From Clostridia bacterium (GTDB taxonomy: Bacteria; Bacillota; Clostridia; Oscillospirales; CAG-272): a DNA stretch of 38,447 bases. Below the pieces are notes generated by a model. It ran no database searches and was not told the DNA's origin. It saw only the letters and a program-made list of their open reading frames with translations. Below are positions 38,344 through 38,447 of the stretch, one piece after another. Position numbers and translations under genes: made by a program. The stretch is taken from assembly GCA_017508425.1 (NCBI GenBank), contig JAFVYZ010000025.1, forward strand, positions 1 through 38,447, given 5' to 3'. How positions within the stretch are numbered: position 1 is the first letter of the stretch; every line of letters starts with the position of its first letter.

Positions 38344-38447
38344 GGTCGAAGTGGCGGGTAAGCGAGGCGCAAAACAGTTGATAACTGTTTTCGCCGACGC
38401 GCCCGAGCAGAAAAAGTTGGAGGGCATAATAATTTCCGCAAACGCAT
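38344..38447 (+). other. Distal intergenic with a hairpin, window end
   Basis: No gene seen. AAAACAGTT (38371-38379) pairs with AACTGTTTT (38383-38391), extended by GGCG/CGCC, and the flanks (GGTAAGCGAG) resemble the 27530 region. It is truncated by the window end. Confidence 0.4.

Overview
The window looks like chromosomal DNA from an anaerobic, Gram-positive-type member of the Bacillota, most likely class Clostridia (lineage not resolvable from this stretch alone). Grounds: consensus TTGACA/TATAAT promoters with AGGAGG ribosome sites, the rplU-prp-rpmA order with an L27 that carries a Prp-cleavable N-terminal extension, a high-molecular-weight rubredoxin-type flavoprotein, VanZ, MgtE, YwaF/TMEM164-like and DUF1232 proteins, and an RHS remnant of clostridial flavour.

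Layout. 1-1190: the distal end of an rRNA operon (23S 3' end, tRNA-Lys, 5S, tRNA-Asn) followed by terminators and a duplicated 96-bp hairpin-rich repeat. 1291-1970 (minus): a PAP2-family membrane protein whose 5' end is joined out of frame to a 40-codon XRE helix-turn-helix stub. 2545-20560: one long surface-polysaccharide operon, apparently from a single extended -10 promoter to a strong terminator. It holds an initiating sugar-phosphate transferase, a GT2, two [TupA-like ATP-grasp + GT4] pairs, an acetyltransferase, a Wzy-like polymerase, a membrane O-acyltransferase, a Wzx-like flippase, a putative glycosyltransferase, CapE, CapF, a UDP-glucuronate 4-epimerase, a galacturonokinase-like GHMP kinase, a sugar-1-phosphate nucleotidyltransferase and an uncharacterised nucleotidyltransferase. 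20588-26709: single-gene units, each with its own promoter and/or terminator: a LysM-CAP secreted protein that seems to start at ATT, a flavin reductase with two tandem rubredoxins, a zinc-ribbon/LRR protein with a 3-methyladenine glycosylase, small membrane and DUF proteins, an amidohydrolase, and a nucleotidase-guanylate kinase-like fusion. 26757-27733 (minus): tRNA-Arg(CCU), an RHS core fragment and an overlapping four-helix membrane protein. 27878-29484: VanZ-like protein, then L21 leader-rplU-prp-rpmA. 29802-33868: an apparent run of deacylase, pseudouridine synthase, DUF3810 metallopeptidase-like protein, RNase III and SDR. 33937-36175 (minus): MgtE and a YwaF-like protein. 36349-38278: cyclase-family protein, DUF1232, nitroreductase and a small membrane protein.

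How the genes work together. The polysaccharide operon has a complete Wzx/Wzy-type set: initiation, extension, flipping, polymerisation and O-acylation. Its precursor genes point to two unusual building blocks. CapE/CapF lead toward 6-deoxy-talosamine-type sugars, with no CapG in the window. The GAE epimerase, uronate-type kinase and nucleotidyltransferase point to UDP-galacturonate/UDP-glucuronate. Two TupA-like ATP-grasp ligases beside uronic-acid genes suggest an amino-acyl-decorated, teichuronopeptide-like polymer. This is inference from family membership and is the best candidate here for an undescribed system. Other points worth a second look are the D-arm-complementary hairpins preceding both rrn tRNAs, the ATT start, the tandem rubredoxin, the nucleotidase/kinase fusion and the RHS remnant.
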